Of a DNA stretch of 64,000 nt, positions 9,644 to 19,977 are shown one piece after another. The DNA lies in assembly GCF_001904635.1 (NCBI RefSeq), contig NZ_MRCB01000015.1, positions 62,001 through 126,000 on the forward strand. The letters run 5' to 3'. The notes beneath the pieces were generated by a model. That model made no database searches, was not told the DNA's origin, and worked only from the letters and a program-made list of their open reading frames with translations. Position 1 is the stretch's first letter. Each line of letters opens with the position of its first letter. The translations under genes were made by a program, and so were the position numbers. This DNA comes from Hydrococcus rivularis NIES-593 (GTDB lineage Bacteria; Cyanobacteriota; Cyanobacteriia; Cyanobacteriales; Microcystaceae).

Positions 9644-12503
9644 AAATTGATAGCTTCTTGAGCGAGGGTCATCAGGCGCTCGAAATCAAAATTATCGACT
9701 TCTTTCTCAATAGCTTTAGCTAAAGCTTGATGTTCTTGAGGGATTTGGGACAATAATTGCGCAATGTGTTGCTCGTCAATTAAAGCAGCAGCCTCAACAA
9801 GTTCCTTTAACCATTCATCGGGCATAATTGCTAAAGCGGCGGCGGTTAATTTTTCAACACTTGCTGTTTCAGAGGTATCCTCAGAATCAAGCTCTTCATA
9901 GATATAATTCACGCCGAGATATTGAGCCATTTTTTCAAAAATGACTTCTTCTCGAAAAGGCTTGCGCACAAAGTCATCGCAACCAGCCGAGAGAACAACA
10001 GCTTTTTCTTCTTCGAGAGTGCTGGCAGTTAGAGCAACAATTACTGTCGCTTGTCCTTGGATATGGGATTTAATTTGTTGAGTTGCCTCATAACCATTCA
10101 TCACAGGCATTCGCATATCCATCCAAATGAGATGGGGTTGCCAACTTTGCCAAATTTCTACGGCTTCTTGTCCGTTACTAGCTTCTTTTACTTGAAATCC
10201 AATTGGTTGTAATAATCTTAATAAGAGTTGTCGGTTTTCCCAGCGATCGTCTACCACTAAAATACGATATTCTTGTTGATTAGGTTCGAGTCCAATGACT
10301 CTTTGAGTTGTTTTTTGTGCAGTAATTTTGCTCGCTTCACTCAATTGCGCTTGGATATTAAATTTAAAAATACTTCCCTGACCAACTTTAGAACTAACTG
10401 TAACTGTGCCTCCCATCAATTCGACGAACTTTTTAGTAATTGGCAAGCCTAAACCCGTTCCTTGTTGGGATTTTTTGCCGCTTTCAGTTTGCACAAATGC
10501 TTCAAATAAAGTCTCAATTTCTTCGGGGGCAATTCCAGCGCCAGTGTCTTCGATTTCAAAGTAAATTGTTGTTTGTCCTTGGTCATTTTTACTTTTTTCC
10601 TTGTGGCTTCTTGCCAATGAATCATGACTCATGACTGATGATGCTCTTAGGGTTACACTCCCTTCATGGGTAAATTTGATGGCATTACCTAGTAAATTAA
10701 TTAAAACTTGACGGAGTTTTTTGTCATCAGTATTAACGTATCGGGGCAGATCGTTACTACGTTCAATAATAAACTCTAACCCTTTAGATTCTGCTCTCAG
10801 TGCTAACATTTCTTCGATTAAGTCTAACAAAGCATATAAATCGAAGTCTGTGGGATAGAGAGTCATTTTTCCCGACTCGATTTTAGCTAAATCTAGTACG
10901 TCATTAATTAGAGAGAGTAAATGTTCGCCACTGCGATTGATAATGCCAATATTCTCCTGTTGTTGTTTGGTGAGAGAGGTTTCTCGATTCAATAGTTGGG
11001 AGAAACCGAGAATGGCATTGAGAGGAGTTCGCAATTCATGGCTCATATTTGCCAAAAATTCGCTTTTAGCACGATTCGCTCGTTCTGCTAATTCTTTAGC
11101 TTGCTTTAGTTCGGTAGTTCTTTGTTCTACTCTAGTTTCTAACTCTTGATTGCTTTTTTCTAATTCTTGATTTACCCTATCTAGTTGTTGGTTGGTAAGC
11201 GCTAAATTAGCAAAAGAGGATTGCAGTTGTTGCGCCATTTCGTTGAAGGAGTGAGACAATACGCTCAGTTCGATGATGCCTTTGACTTCTACTCGTTGGT
11301 TTAAATCTCCTTGGGCAATAGCAACAGAAGCTTTACCCAAACGCAGAATCGGTTGCGTAATCCAACGAGAGGTAATTAATCCTAACAAAACTGCGATTAA
11401 TAATGCCGCAAAACAGAGGGCGATGGTTATCTGAGTGTTGGCATTTATTTGTGCCATAAAGTCTGATTCGGGGATGGTAGTGACGACTAACCAATCCAAA
11501 CAAATTCATCTTTCCAGGGAGTGACTTGCACAAATTGGCGTTTGCTTTGTAGTTGAAAATCCAGTTTTTGTTTGTCTTTAATGGCTTGAAAGTTACCAAA
11601 TTTTTGTTGTAAATACTTGGCTGTTGCTTGAATTTGTTCGTCGGAACTGTTGAGTGCGCTGAGTCTTTTTGCTACGCTATTGACTAGGGTAAAAGGTTTT
11701 TCGGTACTGGAAGAGGCAATTAATAATCCATCGCGCTCGACAATAAAAGTTTTGGCAGTCGGGCTAATTTTTAGTTGCTGTAAGAAATCGCTAATACTAG
11801 CTAAAAGTAAATCGACTCCAATAACACCCACAAGTTGATGTTTTCGATCGTAAATGGGACTGGTAGCGGTAATAGAAATATATCCTGCTAAATTTTCTCC
11901 ATCCCAGTTGTATACAGAACTCCATATTGGTTTACCTGCTTTAATGGCATCTTTGTACCAATTTTCTGTCTTCGGGTCGTAGTCATCGTATACTGTTACT
12001 ATTTCGGTGCGGTTGCCCTGGCTATCAGTCGCATAAGTATAGCTTTTCCATTGGGTAGCGGAGGAAAGTTCATCTATGGTAACTCCCTGTCCGGCTAAAA
12101 ATTTTCCCGCACCCGCATATTCTCCTGTAGTCAGTGCATAAGCCATGTAAGACACATGTGGGTAAGCTTGTAGTTGTTTCCAAAAGTAATGTCCCGCTGT
12201 CTTAAAGTCTTTTAAGTTCAATAATCCTAGCGCGATCGCGTCGAGATTAATTTGGTTGATTTTCTGAGGAGTTTCTAAATAATTATCGAGATGTTTGGAA
12301 ACTAGATTGCTGCTTTTGTCCATCAAGCGATCGGCAAGGTCGTTAACCGCCTCCTGTCCGTTTTTGAAAGAAAGATAGCCCACCAATCCCACTGCACCGA
12401 CAACTTGCAGCACAAAAGGCAATACTAAGACTAAGCGTAGAGGTATGCCTCGGAATTGCTTAGCTTGCTCTTTTGGAGTCGCGATCGCCTTGGATAATTT
12501 CAT
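9640..12503 (-). pseudogene. Hybrid sensor histidine kinase, broken by one frameshift
   Basis: An N-terminal piece (12503 to 11487) has one membrane helix and an extracytoplasmic dCache-type sensor domain (YKDAIKAGKPIWSSVYNW, GVIGVDLLL). The second piece (11499 to 9640) has a second helix, HAMP, coiled coil, HisKA with H-box [18 protein letters not shown], an ATPase domain ([28 protein letters not shown]), then a receiver domain ([26 protein letters not shown]) and a short helical tail. Restoring one missing base near 11501 joins WKDEFG to [14 protein letters not shown], the usual sequence after a dCache domain, giving 954 aa. It probably signalled to the response regulator encoded immediately downstream, with which it overlaps by 4 bp. 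Confidence 0.85.
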
Positions 12504-12593
12504 GTCGCTCCACTGAAATGATAGGACTTAAGTAGCGTTTTAATTCTAGGTTTCCCCCAAATTTCTCTTAAATAACATTTGCTCGCCGACTTA

Positions 12594-12706
12594 TACCATT
12601 TTTCATTCATTAATGACAGAGATGATCGATCGCCCTCACCCCCAACCCCTCTCCCAGTTTGGGAGAGGGGAAAAAGATGTCGATCGCGAAAACCTGAAAA
12701 TTGGTA
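12594..12706. mobile_element. 113-bp MITE-like element, copy 1
   Basis: A non-coding element starts with TACCATTTTTCATTC and ends with CTGAAAATTGGTA, so the termini are inverted repeats. An internal hairpin CCCCTCTCCC/GGGAGAGGGG sits in the middle. It is flanked by a perfect TTA duplication (12591-12593 and 12707-12709). Two further copies of identical length are at 17818-17930 and 22645-22757. Confidence 0.85.
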
Positions 12707-12712
12707 TTAGTT

Positions 12713-12757
12713 GGTGGGGAAGCGGAAAATCAATCTCCTTCCCCCCACTTCCCCACC
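12713..12757 (-). terminator. Hairpin directly after the double-ABC ATPase gene
   Basis: A perfect 10-bp inverted repeat (GGTGGGGAAG / CTTCCCCACC) abuts the stop codon of the ATPase gene. No T-run follows on the minus strand, so it may stabilise the mRNA 3' end rather than act as a classical terminator. Confidence 0.45.
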
Positions 12758-14674
12758 TCACCTTTGCTGGGTGCGTTGTACGAGGCCGATGAAAGCATCT
12801 TCGAGGGAGAAAGGAATCGATCGCAGCGAATGAATTTTAATTCCAGCAGTTTCTAGTAAAGATCGGACTTCAGGAACTTCTTTATCGGGATAATCGAGAA
12901 CGAGGTGCAGACGATCGCCAAAAATTGATACCCGCCAAGACGATAAATGAGTTTTTAATAGATTAGAAGCCTCCTGAGTGCGGTTGGTGACAACCTCCAG
13001 CAACTGACCCGGTTGAGATGCTTTAATCTCGCTAGGCGAACCCTGTACCACGATTTCTCCTGCTACCATCAATCCCATGCGGTTGCATTGTTCCGCCTCC
13101 TCTAAATAGTGAGTTGTCACTAAAATTGCCATTCCTTGACGCGCGAACTCGTTAATCGATCGCCATAACTGACGACGCGCAAGCGGATCGACTCCCGAAG
13201 TCGGTTCGTCGAGAAAGAGGATTTCTGGTTCGTGCATTACTGAAGCGCCAAAGGCAACCCGCTGCTTCCATCCTCCCGGCAATTGACCCGTAATCATATT
13301 CTCTTTTCCCTCCAGACCGCAAGTTGCCAGGACCCAGTCGATTTTGGTGCGGCGCAAGCGGCGGGGAACACCATAAACCCCGCAGTAGAACTCTAGATTT
13401 TCAACGATACTCAAATCGTCGTAGAGGGTGAATTTCTGACTCATGTAACCGATGCGTTGGCGCACTTGAGTGCTGCGTAAATTCCTTGTTTCTCCTGCCA
13501 CAGAGATCGCGCCTGCCGTCGGATCCAACAATCCGCACAGCATTTTAATTGTGGTCGTTTTCCCCGCGCCATTTGCTCCCAGCAACCCGTAAATTTCCCC
13601 ATAGCGTACTTCTAAAGTCACTTCTTCAACTGCATGGAAGTCGCCAAACACTTTTTTGAGAGAACGCGCACCAATAGCTACATTCAAATGAGAAGGTAGA
13701 TTTTCGCTTTTGCTGCGGGGAAAGGGAATCGATTCGGGATTGTCTCCATACTCTCGCAAGCGGGTTACGAAGACATTTTCTAGAGTTGGAGGGACAACTT
13801 GAATGCGATCCGGCGTTATTTGTTGCTGGCGAAATCTTTTTCTAACTTCTGCTTCACCTGCCGATGCATCTTTAACCAAAACATCCAAGCGATCGCCAAA
13901 GGTTTGTACATCTACGATAGAGGTAGCGCGATCGCGATTGGACGTTAAAACTGCCTCCGCCAATGCCAGTCGATCCGTCCTTACTTCTAATCGCTGCAAT
14001 CCCAAACTCTCTCGCAACTGCGAAAGCGTTCCAATTTGCTTAATTTCTCCTTCGTGCATCAAGGCAATGCGATGGCAGCGTTCTGCTTCATCGAGGTAGG
14101 GCGTAGCGATGACAACCGTCACTCCCTCACTGGAAATGGCGGCGAGAACGTCCCAAAATTCTCGGCGAGAGATGGGATCGACTCCTGTAGTCGGTTCGTC
14201 CAAGAGTAAAATTTTCGGTTGGGAGATCAAGGCGCAACAGAGGGCTAATTTTTGCTTCATCCCCCCAGAAAGACGACCCGCCAAGCGATCGCTAAATCTC
14301 TCCAAATCCATCAATTTCAGGTATTTAGCGCGGCGCTGGTAAAACAATGGTTCGGGAACTTGGCGCAATCCCGCCGTATAGCGCAAATTTTCATCGATAC
14401 TTAGGTCGAGATAGAGAGAGAATTGTTGCGTCAGATATCCTGTAGACAAACGCGCATCGCGAGGTAATTTTCCTAATATTTGGACGTTTCCCGATGTCGC
14501 CTCCATCACGCCAGCGAGGATGTGGAAAGTCGTTGTTTTTCCCGCACCATCGGGACCGATGAGACCAAAGATTTCTCCTTGCCGTACCGAAAAATCGATC
14601 CCTTTGACAGCGACTAGCTTGCCGTAGCGCTTCAATAAACCTTGGACTTGGATAACTTCATCATTCTCATGCAT
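12758..14674 (-). CDS. ABC transporter ATPase with two fused nucleotide-binding domains (YbhF-like)
   Basis: The 638-aa protein contains two complete ABC ATPase domains. Domain 1 (about 10-310) has Walker A GPDGAGKTT, signature RLSGGMKQK and Walker B LLLDEPTTGVDP. Domain 2 (about 330-635) has GANGAGKTT, a variant signature LPGGWKQR and LFLDEPTSGVDP. This layout matches YbhF, which energises ABC-2 permeases for efflux. The permease at 6487-7602 is the obvious partner but lies 5 kb away beyond a two-component pair. The methyltransferase gene ends 27 bp upstream of the ATPase start, so these two are probably co-transcribed. Confidence 0.93.
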   Translation of the reverse strand: MHENDEVIQVQGLLKRYGKLVAVKGIDFSVRQGEIFGLIGPDGAGKTTTFHILAGVMEATSGNVQILGKLPRDARLSTGYLTQQFSLYLDLSIDENLRYTAGLRQVPEPLFYQRRAKYLKLMDLERFSDRLAGRLSGGMKQKLALCCALISQPKILLLDEPTTGVDPISRREFWDVLAAISSEGVTVVIATPYLDEAERCHRIALMHEGEIKQIGTLSQLRESLGLQRLEVRTDRLALAEAVLTSNRDRATSIVDVQTFGDRLDVLVKDASAGEAEVRKRFRQQQITPDRIQVVPPTLENVFVTRLREYGDNPESIPFPRSKSENLPSHLNVAIGARSLKKVFGDFHAVEEVTLEVRYGEIYGLLGANGAGKTTTIKMLCGLLDPTAGAISVAGETRNLRSTQVRQRIGYMSQKFTLYDDLSIVENLEFYCGVYGVPRRLRRTKIDWVLATCGLEGKENMITGQLPGGWKQRVAFGASVMHEPEILFLDEPTSGVDPLARRQLWRSINEFARQGMAILVTTHYLEEAEQCNRMGLMVAGEIVVQGSPSEIKASQPGQLLEVVTNRTQEASNLLKTHLSSWRVSIFGDRLHLVLDYPDKEVPEVRSLLETAGIKIHSLRSIPFSLEDAFIGLVQRTQQR

Positions 14675-14701
14675 AGATAATTACAATCGCAATTTGCCTA
14701 G

Positions 14702-15502
14702 TTATTCTTTCTGAAGTCTTTCCGATGCTTGGGCTATATAAACGATTGTCTTGTATACCAAAGATACTTTGCTATTTTCATCGCCATAGCGATCGCATAA
14801 TTTCCCTAAGCCGGAGACCAATCGCTGTTGTACAGACTCAGAAAGGGGGACAAACGATTGACTCCTTGCTAAACCAATCAGTCCAGATAGATCTAATTCC
14901 TGTTTGTAAGCAAACTCATAACTGCGGATACTAGCAAAATTGTACGAACGCAACAGGCGAAAGAGTTGCCAGTCGTACCAAGATTGAACCAACTTGGAAG
15001 GCAGCAGAATTACTTTTTTGACAAGGCGATCTAGTGGATTTGGGAACGATAGCCTAAAAATCAGGCGAGTGCAATCTACGGTAAATTTGTCCGATGCATC
15101 GTCTTGGTTCCAAACTAAAGCTAAGCGTCCGCCAGGTTTAAGAATGCGGCGAAACTCTGCCACAGTCGGTTGGCGATCGAACCAGTGAAACGATTGAAAG
15201 CAAGTCACCAAGTCAATTGATGCTTTCGCTATGCCAGTCTTTTCTGCCGTGCTATCGAAAAACTCCACCAATGGATGAGGCGCTGCTGCTTGTCTCATAT
15301 CGGCATTTGGTTCGATCGCCAGTACGCGCACCCCATGTTCGGCAAGCAGGCGTGAGGAAATTCCCGTCCCCGCACCAATATCGGCAGCTACAAGAGGATT
15401 ATTCAGTCCTTCTAGAATGCGATCGATGGCTGTTGCAGGATAGCTGGGTCGGTATTTGGCATAATCTGTTGCGCGATTGCAAAATCGTTCCAAAGAGTTC
15501 AT
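14702..15502 (-). CDS. Class I SAM-dependent methyltransferase
   Basis: A 266-aa protein with a Rossmann methyltransferase fold in its N-terminal half: motif I VAADIGAGTGISSRLL near residue 37, an acidic residue after strand 2 (VLAIEPNADM), motif IV IDLVTCFQSFHWF and the post-IV block ILKPGGRLALVW. This is a Methyltransf_11/UbiE-like pattern found in small-molecule methyltransferases. The substrate cannot be inferred. It is the first gene of the leftward group that continues into the double-ABC ATPase. Confidence 0.88.
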   Translation of the reverse strand: MNSLERFCNRATDYAKYRPSYPATAIDRILEGLNNPLVAADIGAGTGISSRLLAEHGVRVLAIEPNADMRQAAAPHPLVEFFDSTAEKTGIAKASIDLVTCFQSFHWFDRQPTVAEFRRILKPGGRLALVWNQDDASDKFTVDCTRLIFRLSFPNPLDRLVKKVILLPSKLVQSWYDWQLFRLLRSYNFASIRSYEFAYKQELDLSGLIGLARSQSFVPLSESVQQRLVSGLGKLCDRYGDENSKVSLVYKTIVYIAQASERLQKE

Positions 15503-15623
15503 TGGTTTAACTCACCAGTTATACGACTTCGCGAACTACTAAAAAAATTTGAAGTGAGTAAGTAAGGTGGCGAATAAGACTTTAACGAGGGTGAAAATCT
15601 CGACTAGACTATAACAAAGCTAA

Positions 15624-15715
15624 CGGAGAGGGAGGGATTCGAACCCTCGGATGGGTCTTACGAGTCCATCAACAGATTAGCAATCTGCCGCTTTCGACCA
15701 CTCAGCCACCTCTCC
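15624..15715 (-). tRNA. tRNA-Ser (anticodon GCU)
   Basis: The 92-nt gene folds as a class II tRNA. The acceptor stem GGAGAGG pairs with CCTCTCC, followed by discriminator G. The anticodon arm CAGATTGCTAATCTG carries GCT, reading AGC/AGU serine codons. There is a long variable arm, and the T arm contains GGTTCGAATCC. The CCA end is not encoded. Confidence 0.96.
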
Positions 15716-16072
15716 TCGGTGACAGAGTTCTAGTGTAGCAGATTTTTAATAAAGTAATGGCGATCTTGACCTAACTTTGTTTGTAGCAGAATTTAGTAAC
15801 ATACTGATACACTTTTTTACATACTGCCGTGTATAATATAAGCAAACTAGAGGTTATAAATGCGGATCTGTCAAGGAGGTAAAGACAAAAAAATCTCAAG
15901 GATTTTTAACGCAACTCTTGTTTTGAATTTAAAAGGAGGAAGCCGCTAAGGCGAATTCTGGGCTTCTCGATTTATGGAAGTGCCAGCAGAAAGGAAGGGA
16001 ATCGAAGTCAAGGCAAATAACTGCCCCGAACTTACCCCAACCTTTGTTCCATTTGAGGTTTTAATTGTAAGA

Positions 16073-17344
16073 ATGAATAACAAACCAACAAAGTCCATAG
16101 CACTTATCTCGGTTCACGGCGACCCCGCTGTGGAAATCGGTAAAGAAGAAGCGGGTGGACAGAATGTTTACGTGCGCCACGTGGGTGAGGAATTAGCACG
16201 ACAAGGGTGGAAAGTAGATATGTTTACTCGTGCAAGTGGCGCTCATCAACCGAGAATTGTAGAACATGCTCCCAATTGTCGTACGATTCGTTTAGTAGCT
16301 GGACCGGAAGAATTTGTACCGCGCGATGAAATTTTTGGCTATCGCCATCAATTTGTAGAAGCACTGCTGAAGTTTAAAGAAAAAGAAGGACTCGATTACT
16401 CTTTAATACACACGAATTATTGGATTTCTGGGTGGGTAGGACTGGAGTTGAAGCGAAGATTATCCCTACCCGTGGTTCATACCTATCATTCTTTGGGTGC
16501 GGTCAAGTACAAATCAGTCTCTACTATTCCCATGATTGCCAGCACCCGATTGAAAGTAGAAAAAGATTGTTTAGAAACAGACGATTGCATTGTAGCCACC
16601 AGTCCCCAAGAACAAGAACACATGCGATCGCTGGTGTCTGCTAAGGGCAAAATTAAGATTATTCCCTGTGGAACCGATATCGAACATTTTGGCGGAATCG
16701 ATCGAGAAGAAGCGAGAGTTCTTCTTGGTTTTGAGTCAGATGCAAAGGTCGTCCTCTATGTCGGACGTTTTGATAAGCGCAAGGGAATTGAAACGCTGGT
16801 TCGCGCCGTCAACGCATCTGAGTGGCGCGACGATCCTCGGCTAAAGCTAGTGATTGGTGGCGGTTCTCGTCCGGGTCAAAGTGACGGCATCGAACGGGAG
16901 AGAATAGAAAGAATCGTTAACGAACTGGGATTGGCAGAGAAGACCCTCTTCCCCGGACGGATCGGCGATCGCGAGTTGCCGATTTATTATGCGGCGGCTG
17001 ATGTTTGCGTCGTTCCCAGTCATTACGAACCTTTTGGTTTAGTCGCCATCGAAGCGATGGCAAGCGGCACGCCTGTTATTGCTAGCGATGTGGGCGGATT
17101 GCAATTTACGGTCGTTTCTGAAGAGACGGGTTTACTTGCGCCGCCGAAGGATTTTGAGTCTTTTGCCGTGGCGATCGATCGCATCCTCTCAAATCCCGAA
17201 TGGAGAGATTTCCTTGGCAGAAACGCCAGAAAGCGCGTTGAGAAAAAGTTTAGTTGGAAGGGGGTAGCTTCCCAACTTGGCACTTTGTATGCCCAACTAA
17301 TTGAGGAAACTGAGGCGGTTCCTCTAGGTTCGGTCAGTGCTTAG
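16073..17344 (+). CDS. Glycosyltransferase, GT4 family (GT-B fold)
   Basis: The N-terminal domain has the glycine-rich loop EEAGGQNVYVRHVGEELA near residue 25, typical of sucrose-phosphate-synthase-like and related GT4 enzymes. The C-terminal domain has VLYVGRFDKRKGIETLVRA and the donor-site E-x7-E motif YEPFGLVAIEAMASG. It should transfer a sugar from a nucleotide-sugar donor at the cytoplasm or membrane face; the acceptor is unknown. I prefer ATG 16073 (MNNKPTKS, 423 aa), because the 33 extra codons from ATG 15974 look unlike protein. The leader from the tRNA holds a TATAAT at 15832-15837 and two strong SD-like AAGGAGG runs (near 15870 and 15932) with no start codon at normal spacing. Confidence 0.9.
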   Translation: MNNKPTKSIALISVHGDPAVEIGKEEAGGQNVYVRHVGEELARQGWKVDMFTRASGAHQPRIVEHAPNCRTIRLVAGPEEFVPRDEIFGYRHQFVEALLKFKEKEGLDYSLIHTNYWISGWVGLELKRRLSLPVVHTYHSLGAVKYKSVSTIPMIASTRLKVEKDCLETDDCIVATSPQEQEHMRSLVSAKGKIKIIPCGTDIEHFGGIDREEARVLLGFESDAKVVLYVGRFDKRKGIETLVRAVNASEWRDDPRLKLVIGGGSRPGQSDGIERERIERIVNELGLAEKTLFPGRIGDRELPIYYAAADVCVVPSHYEPFGLVAIEAMASGTPVIASDVGGLQFTVVSEETGLLAPPKDFESFAVAIDRILSNPEWRDFLGRNARKRVEKKFSWKGVASQLGTLYAQLIEETEAVPLGSVSA

Positions 17345-17380
17345 GTAATACCACATTCGTAGCCTCATAACTCCCAGATT

Positions 17381-17416
17381 CTCCTCGCTTTATCGAAAAG
17401 ACAGCGAGGAGTTTTT
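17381..17416 (+). terminator. Rho-independent terminator after the glycosyltransferase gene
   Basis: A perfect 9-bp stem CTCCTCGCT / AGCGAGGAG is followed by TTTTT, 36 bp after the glycosyltransferase stop. Confidence 0.85.
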
Positions 17417-17498
17417 CTCGTCGATTGCTTCTAGTATCGATTCAGTCAATCCTTGCGGAATATTTATAACCGGAATTGAAGCTAGTCGATCGCTCTGT

Positions 17499-17708
17499 TT
17501 AATCGATTGCTACCATCACGTCAGATGACTTAATAACAGCGTATACTTTTTTTCCCTCTGAAAGTCCCAGACTATCAGCCGAAGCTTTAGTAATAATCGA
17601 AGTAATTGTAACGCCTGGAGCTACTTCGATGACAACTTCGGTATTCACCGCGCCGGGTACGACTGCTTTCACAGTCCCTTTGAGCGTATTGCGAGCGCTA
17701 ATCTTCAT
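17499..17708 (-). CDS. Molbindin-type TOBE-domain protein (Mop)
   Basis: The 69-aa protein is a single Mop/TOBE domain: the start MKISARNTLKGTVKAVVPG and the middle TEVVIEVAPGVTITSIITKAS are characteristic. Such molbindins form oligomers that bind molybdate or tungstate oxyanions in the cytoplasm and act as storage or buffer proteins. It stands alone between the glycosyltransferase terminator and a MITE copy; no mod transporter genes are nearby. Confidence 0.92.
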   Translation of the reverse strand: MKISARNTLKGTVKAVVPGAVNTEVVIEVAPGVTITSIITKASADSLGLSEGKKVYAVIKSSDVMVAID

Positions 17709-17817
17709 AGTGCGTTCCTCAAGTTTTTATCAAACCATCCTAATAACATAAAGGAAGGCTTAGTCGATTAGCAATTTTTATTGTTAAAAGATGATGATTA
17801 AATGGCGATTAGACTAA

Positions 17818-17930
17818 TACCATTTTTCATTCATTAATGACAGAGATAGTCGATCGCCCTCACCTCCAACCCCTCTCCCTATTTGGGAGAGGGGAGAAGA
17901 ATGTCGATCGCGAAAACCTGAAAATTGGTA
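17818..17930. mobile_element. 113-bp MITE-like element, copy 2
   Basis: Same length, orientation, terminal inverted repeats and internal CCCCTCTCCC-type hairpin as the copy at 12594-12706. It is flanked by a perfect TAA duplication (17815-17817 and 17931-17933). A short reading frame at 17837-18040 starts inside it and is judged not to be a gene. Confidence 0.85.
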
Positions 17931-18039
17931 TAATAATTAAAAATTTAGATTATTTCGAGTTTTTTGTGGGCGATCGCAGCGTACAATTTCATCACACAAT
18001 TATTAAAAACGAAAACAGAGTCAGATTACTGTCTAACTA

Positions 18040-19941
18040 ATGCAAGTCCAAACAGCCAATTATGCGACTTTAGTGGAACTTTTGTACGATAGAGCGCAAT
18101 CTCAACCCAAGAAAACGGCTTTTACCTTTCTCAAAGATGGGGAAACGCAAGCAATTAATTTAACCTATCAAGAATTAGAGCAACAGGCAAAAGCGATCGC
18201 CCTCCAACTCAAGGAACTCAAAATTAAGCAAGGCGATCGCGCAGTATTAGTTTATCCTTACGACGGAGCATTAGAGTTCATCGCAGCTTTCTTTGGTTGT
18301 TTGTATGCAGGAGTCGTTGCCATTCCTTGCTATCCGCCGCAAAATAGCCTCGCACTGCGCGATCTTCAATCTCGTCTCCTCTCCTGTCAAGCCCAAATTA
18401 TTCTAACGAGCAAATCCCTCTTAGCAAAACTCAAAAACCAACTCATTACGCCAGGATCGGATTCTATTTTCAACCAACTCGATTGGCTAGCCACAGACGA
18501 TCTAGAAAAGTTGCCTGAAACATCTTTACTCGATTGGGCAAAACCCAACTGCGATCGCGATACCCTAGCCTTTCTACAATATACCTCCGGTTCTACCGGA
18601 ATTCCCAAAGGAGTCATGGTCACTCACGCATGCATCCTGCACAATCAAAAAATGTTGCAGATGGCATTCGGTCATACGGAAGAAGCAAGCGGTGTTAGCT
18701 GGTTGCCCCTATTCCACGACATGGGATTGATTGGCACGGTCATCCAAGCGGTATATTTAGGAAGTCCTTGCATTTTTATGTCACCTATTGCCTTTATCCA
18801 AAAGCCGATTCGCTGGCTTGAGGCAATTTCGCGCTACAAGGCGACTACAAGCGGCGCACCCAATTTTGCCTACGATCTCCTATCGCGTCGGGCAACTCCC
18901 GCACAGGTAGCGAATCTCGATTTGAGCAGTTGGACGGTGGCTTTCTGCGGTGCCGAACCTATCAGAGTCGAAACTTTAGATCGGTTTTCGGCAAAATTTG
19001 CACCTTGCGGTTTCCGCCGCGAAGCATTTTATCCCTGCTATGGCATGGCTGAAGCCACTTTATTCGTCACTGGGGGAATACACACAGAACCGCCAGTGGT
19101 TAAGTATGTCGAAAAAGCCCCTCTAGAAAAGAATCGCGTCGTTATTGCTAATAGCCAGAAAGAGGGAGTTAGAGAAATTATCGGTTGCGGTCGTGCCTGG
19201 TTAGATAGCAAAATTATCATCGTCGATCCCGAATCGTTAACCCAATGTCCGAGCGATCGCGTCGGGGAAATTTGGGTATCTGGAATGGGGGTAGGTAAAG
19301 GATACTGGAATTTACACGAACAGACGGAACGCACCTTCTGTGCTTATCTCAAAGATACGGGAGAAGGTCCGTTCCTGAGAACGGGAGACTTGGGGTTTAT
19401 GCAAGATGGCGAACTGTTCGTTACAGGTCGTCTAAACGATTTGATGGTCTTTTGGGGGTTTAATCACTATCCCCAACAGATCGAAGAGACTGTAGAAAAA
19501 TGTCATCCCGCCTTGCGATCGGGTTGCGGTGCTGCCTTTGCAGTCGAAGTCGCCGGGGAAAATAGACTCGTTATTGCTCACGAGATAGAACGCAGTTATC
19601 GGCAAGGGTTAGTTATTGATGAGGTAGTAGAAGCGATTCGTTGGGCAATCTTTCAGGAACATTTGATCGATGTTTATGCGATCGTTCTGTTGAAGACGGG
19701 TAGTCTTCCCAAAACTTCTAGCGGTAAGGTGCAACGAAGGACCTGTCAGGCTAAGTTTCTCGAAGGAAGTTTGGATGTCGTAGGAGAATGGCGCTTAAAA
19801 GAGCAAAGCGATATAACTTCGTTGATTAATAGATATTTGAATCCTATGACTCACTTGAGGCGCTATTCGCTGTTGTTTGGGGGGCGATTGAGACGATTTT
19901 TTTATTTGTGGGCGAATGGGAAAAAAACTAAAATTAAATGA
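18040..19941 (+). CDS. Fatty acyl-AMP ligase (FAAL-type AMP-binding protein)
   Basis: This 633-aa adenylate-forming enzyme should activate a fatty acid with ATP to acyl-AMP for transfer to an acyl carrier protein or polyketide synthase. It shows the AMP-binding P-loop LQYTSGSTGIPKGVMVTH near residue 185, YGMAEATLFVTGG near 335, RTGDLGFMQDGELFVTGR near 445 and the catalytic Lys region KTSSGKVQRR near 565. The start TYQELEQQAKAIA plus VLVYPYDGALEFIAAFFGCLYAG is typical of FAAL. No fused carrier domain and no polyketide synthase are visible. It is followed 36 bp later by a DUF1400 hydrolase on the same strand. The ATG follows a MITE copy by about 110 bp, so the promoter may lie in or beside the element. 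Confidence 0.92.
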   Translation: MQVQTANYATLVELLYDRAQSQPKKTAFTFLKDGETQAINLTYQELEQQAKAIALQLKELKIKQGDRAVLVYPYDGALEFIAAFFGCLYAGVVAIPCYPPQNSLALRDLQSRLLSCQAQIILTSKSLLAKLKNQLITPGSDSIFNQLDWLATDDLEKLPETSLLDWAKPNCDRDTLAFLQYTSGSTGIPKGVMVTHACILHNQKMLQMAFGHTEEASGVSWLPLFHDMGLIGTVIQAVYLGSPCIFMSPIAFIQKPIRWLEAISRYKATTSGAPNFAYDLLSRRATPAQVANLDLSSWTVAFCGAEPIRVETLDRFSAKFAPCGFRREAFYPCYGMAEATLFVTGGIHTEPPVVKYVEKAPLEKNRVVIANSQKEGVREIIGCGRAWLDSKIIIVDPESLTQCPSDRVGEIWVSGMGVGKGYWNLHEQTERTFCAYLKDTGEGPFLRTGDLGFMQDGELFVTGRLNDLMVFWGFNHYPQQIEETVEKCHPALRSGCGAAFAVEVAGENRLVIAHEIERSYRQGLVIDEVVEAIRWAIFQEHLIDVYAIVLLKTGSLPKTSSGKVQRRTCQAKFLEGSLDVVGEWRLKEQSDITSLINRYLNPMTHLRRYSLLFGGRLRRFFYLWANGKKTKIK

Positions 19942-19977
19942 CTATTTGAAATTTTTGGAAATAACTAAATATTCTGA

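Noticed and set aside
17837-18040. 67-aa open frame upstream of the fatty acyl-AMP ligase gene
   Set aside because: It starts inside the 113-bp MITE copy 2, and the same sequence is non-coding at the other two copies.
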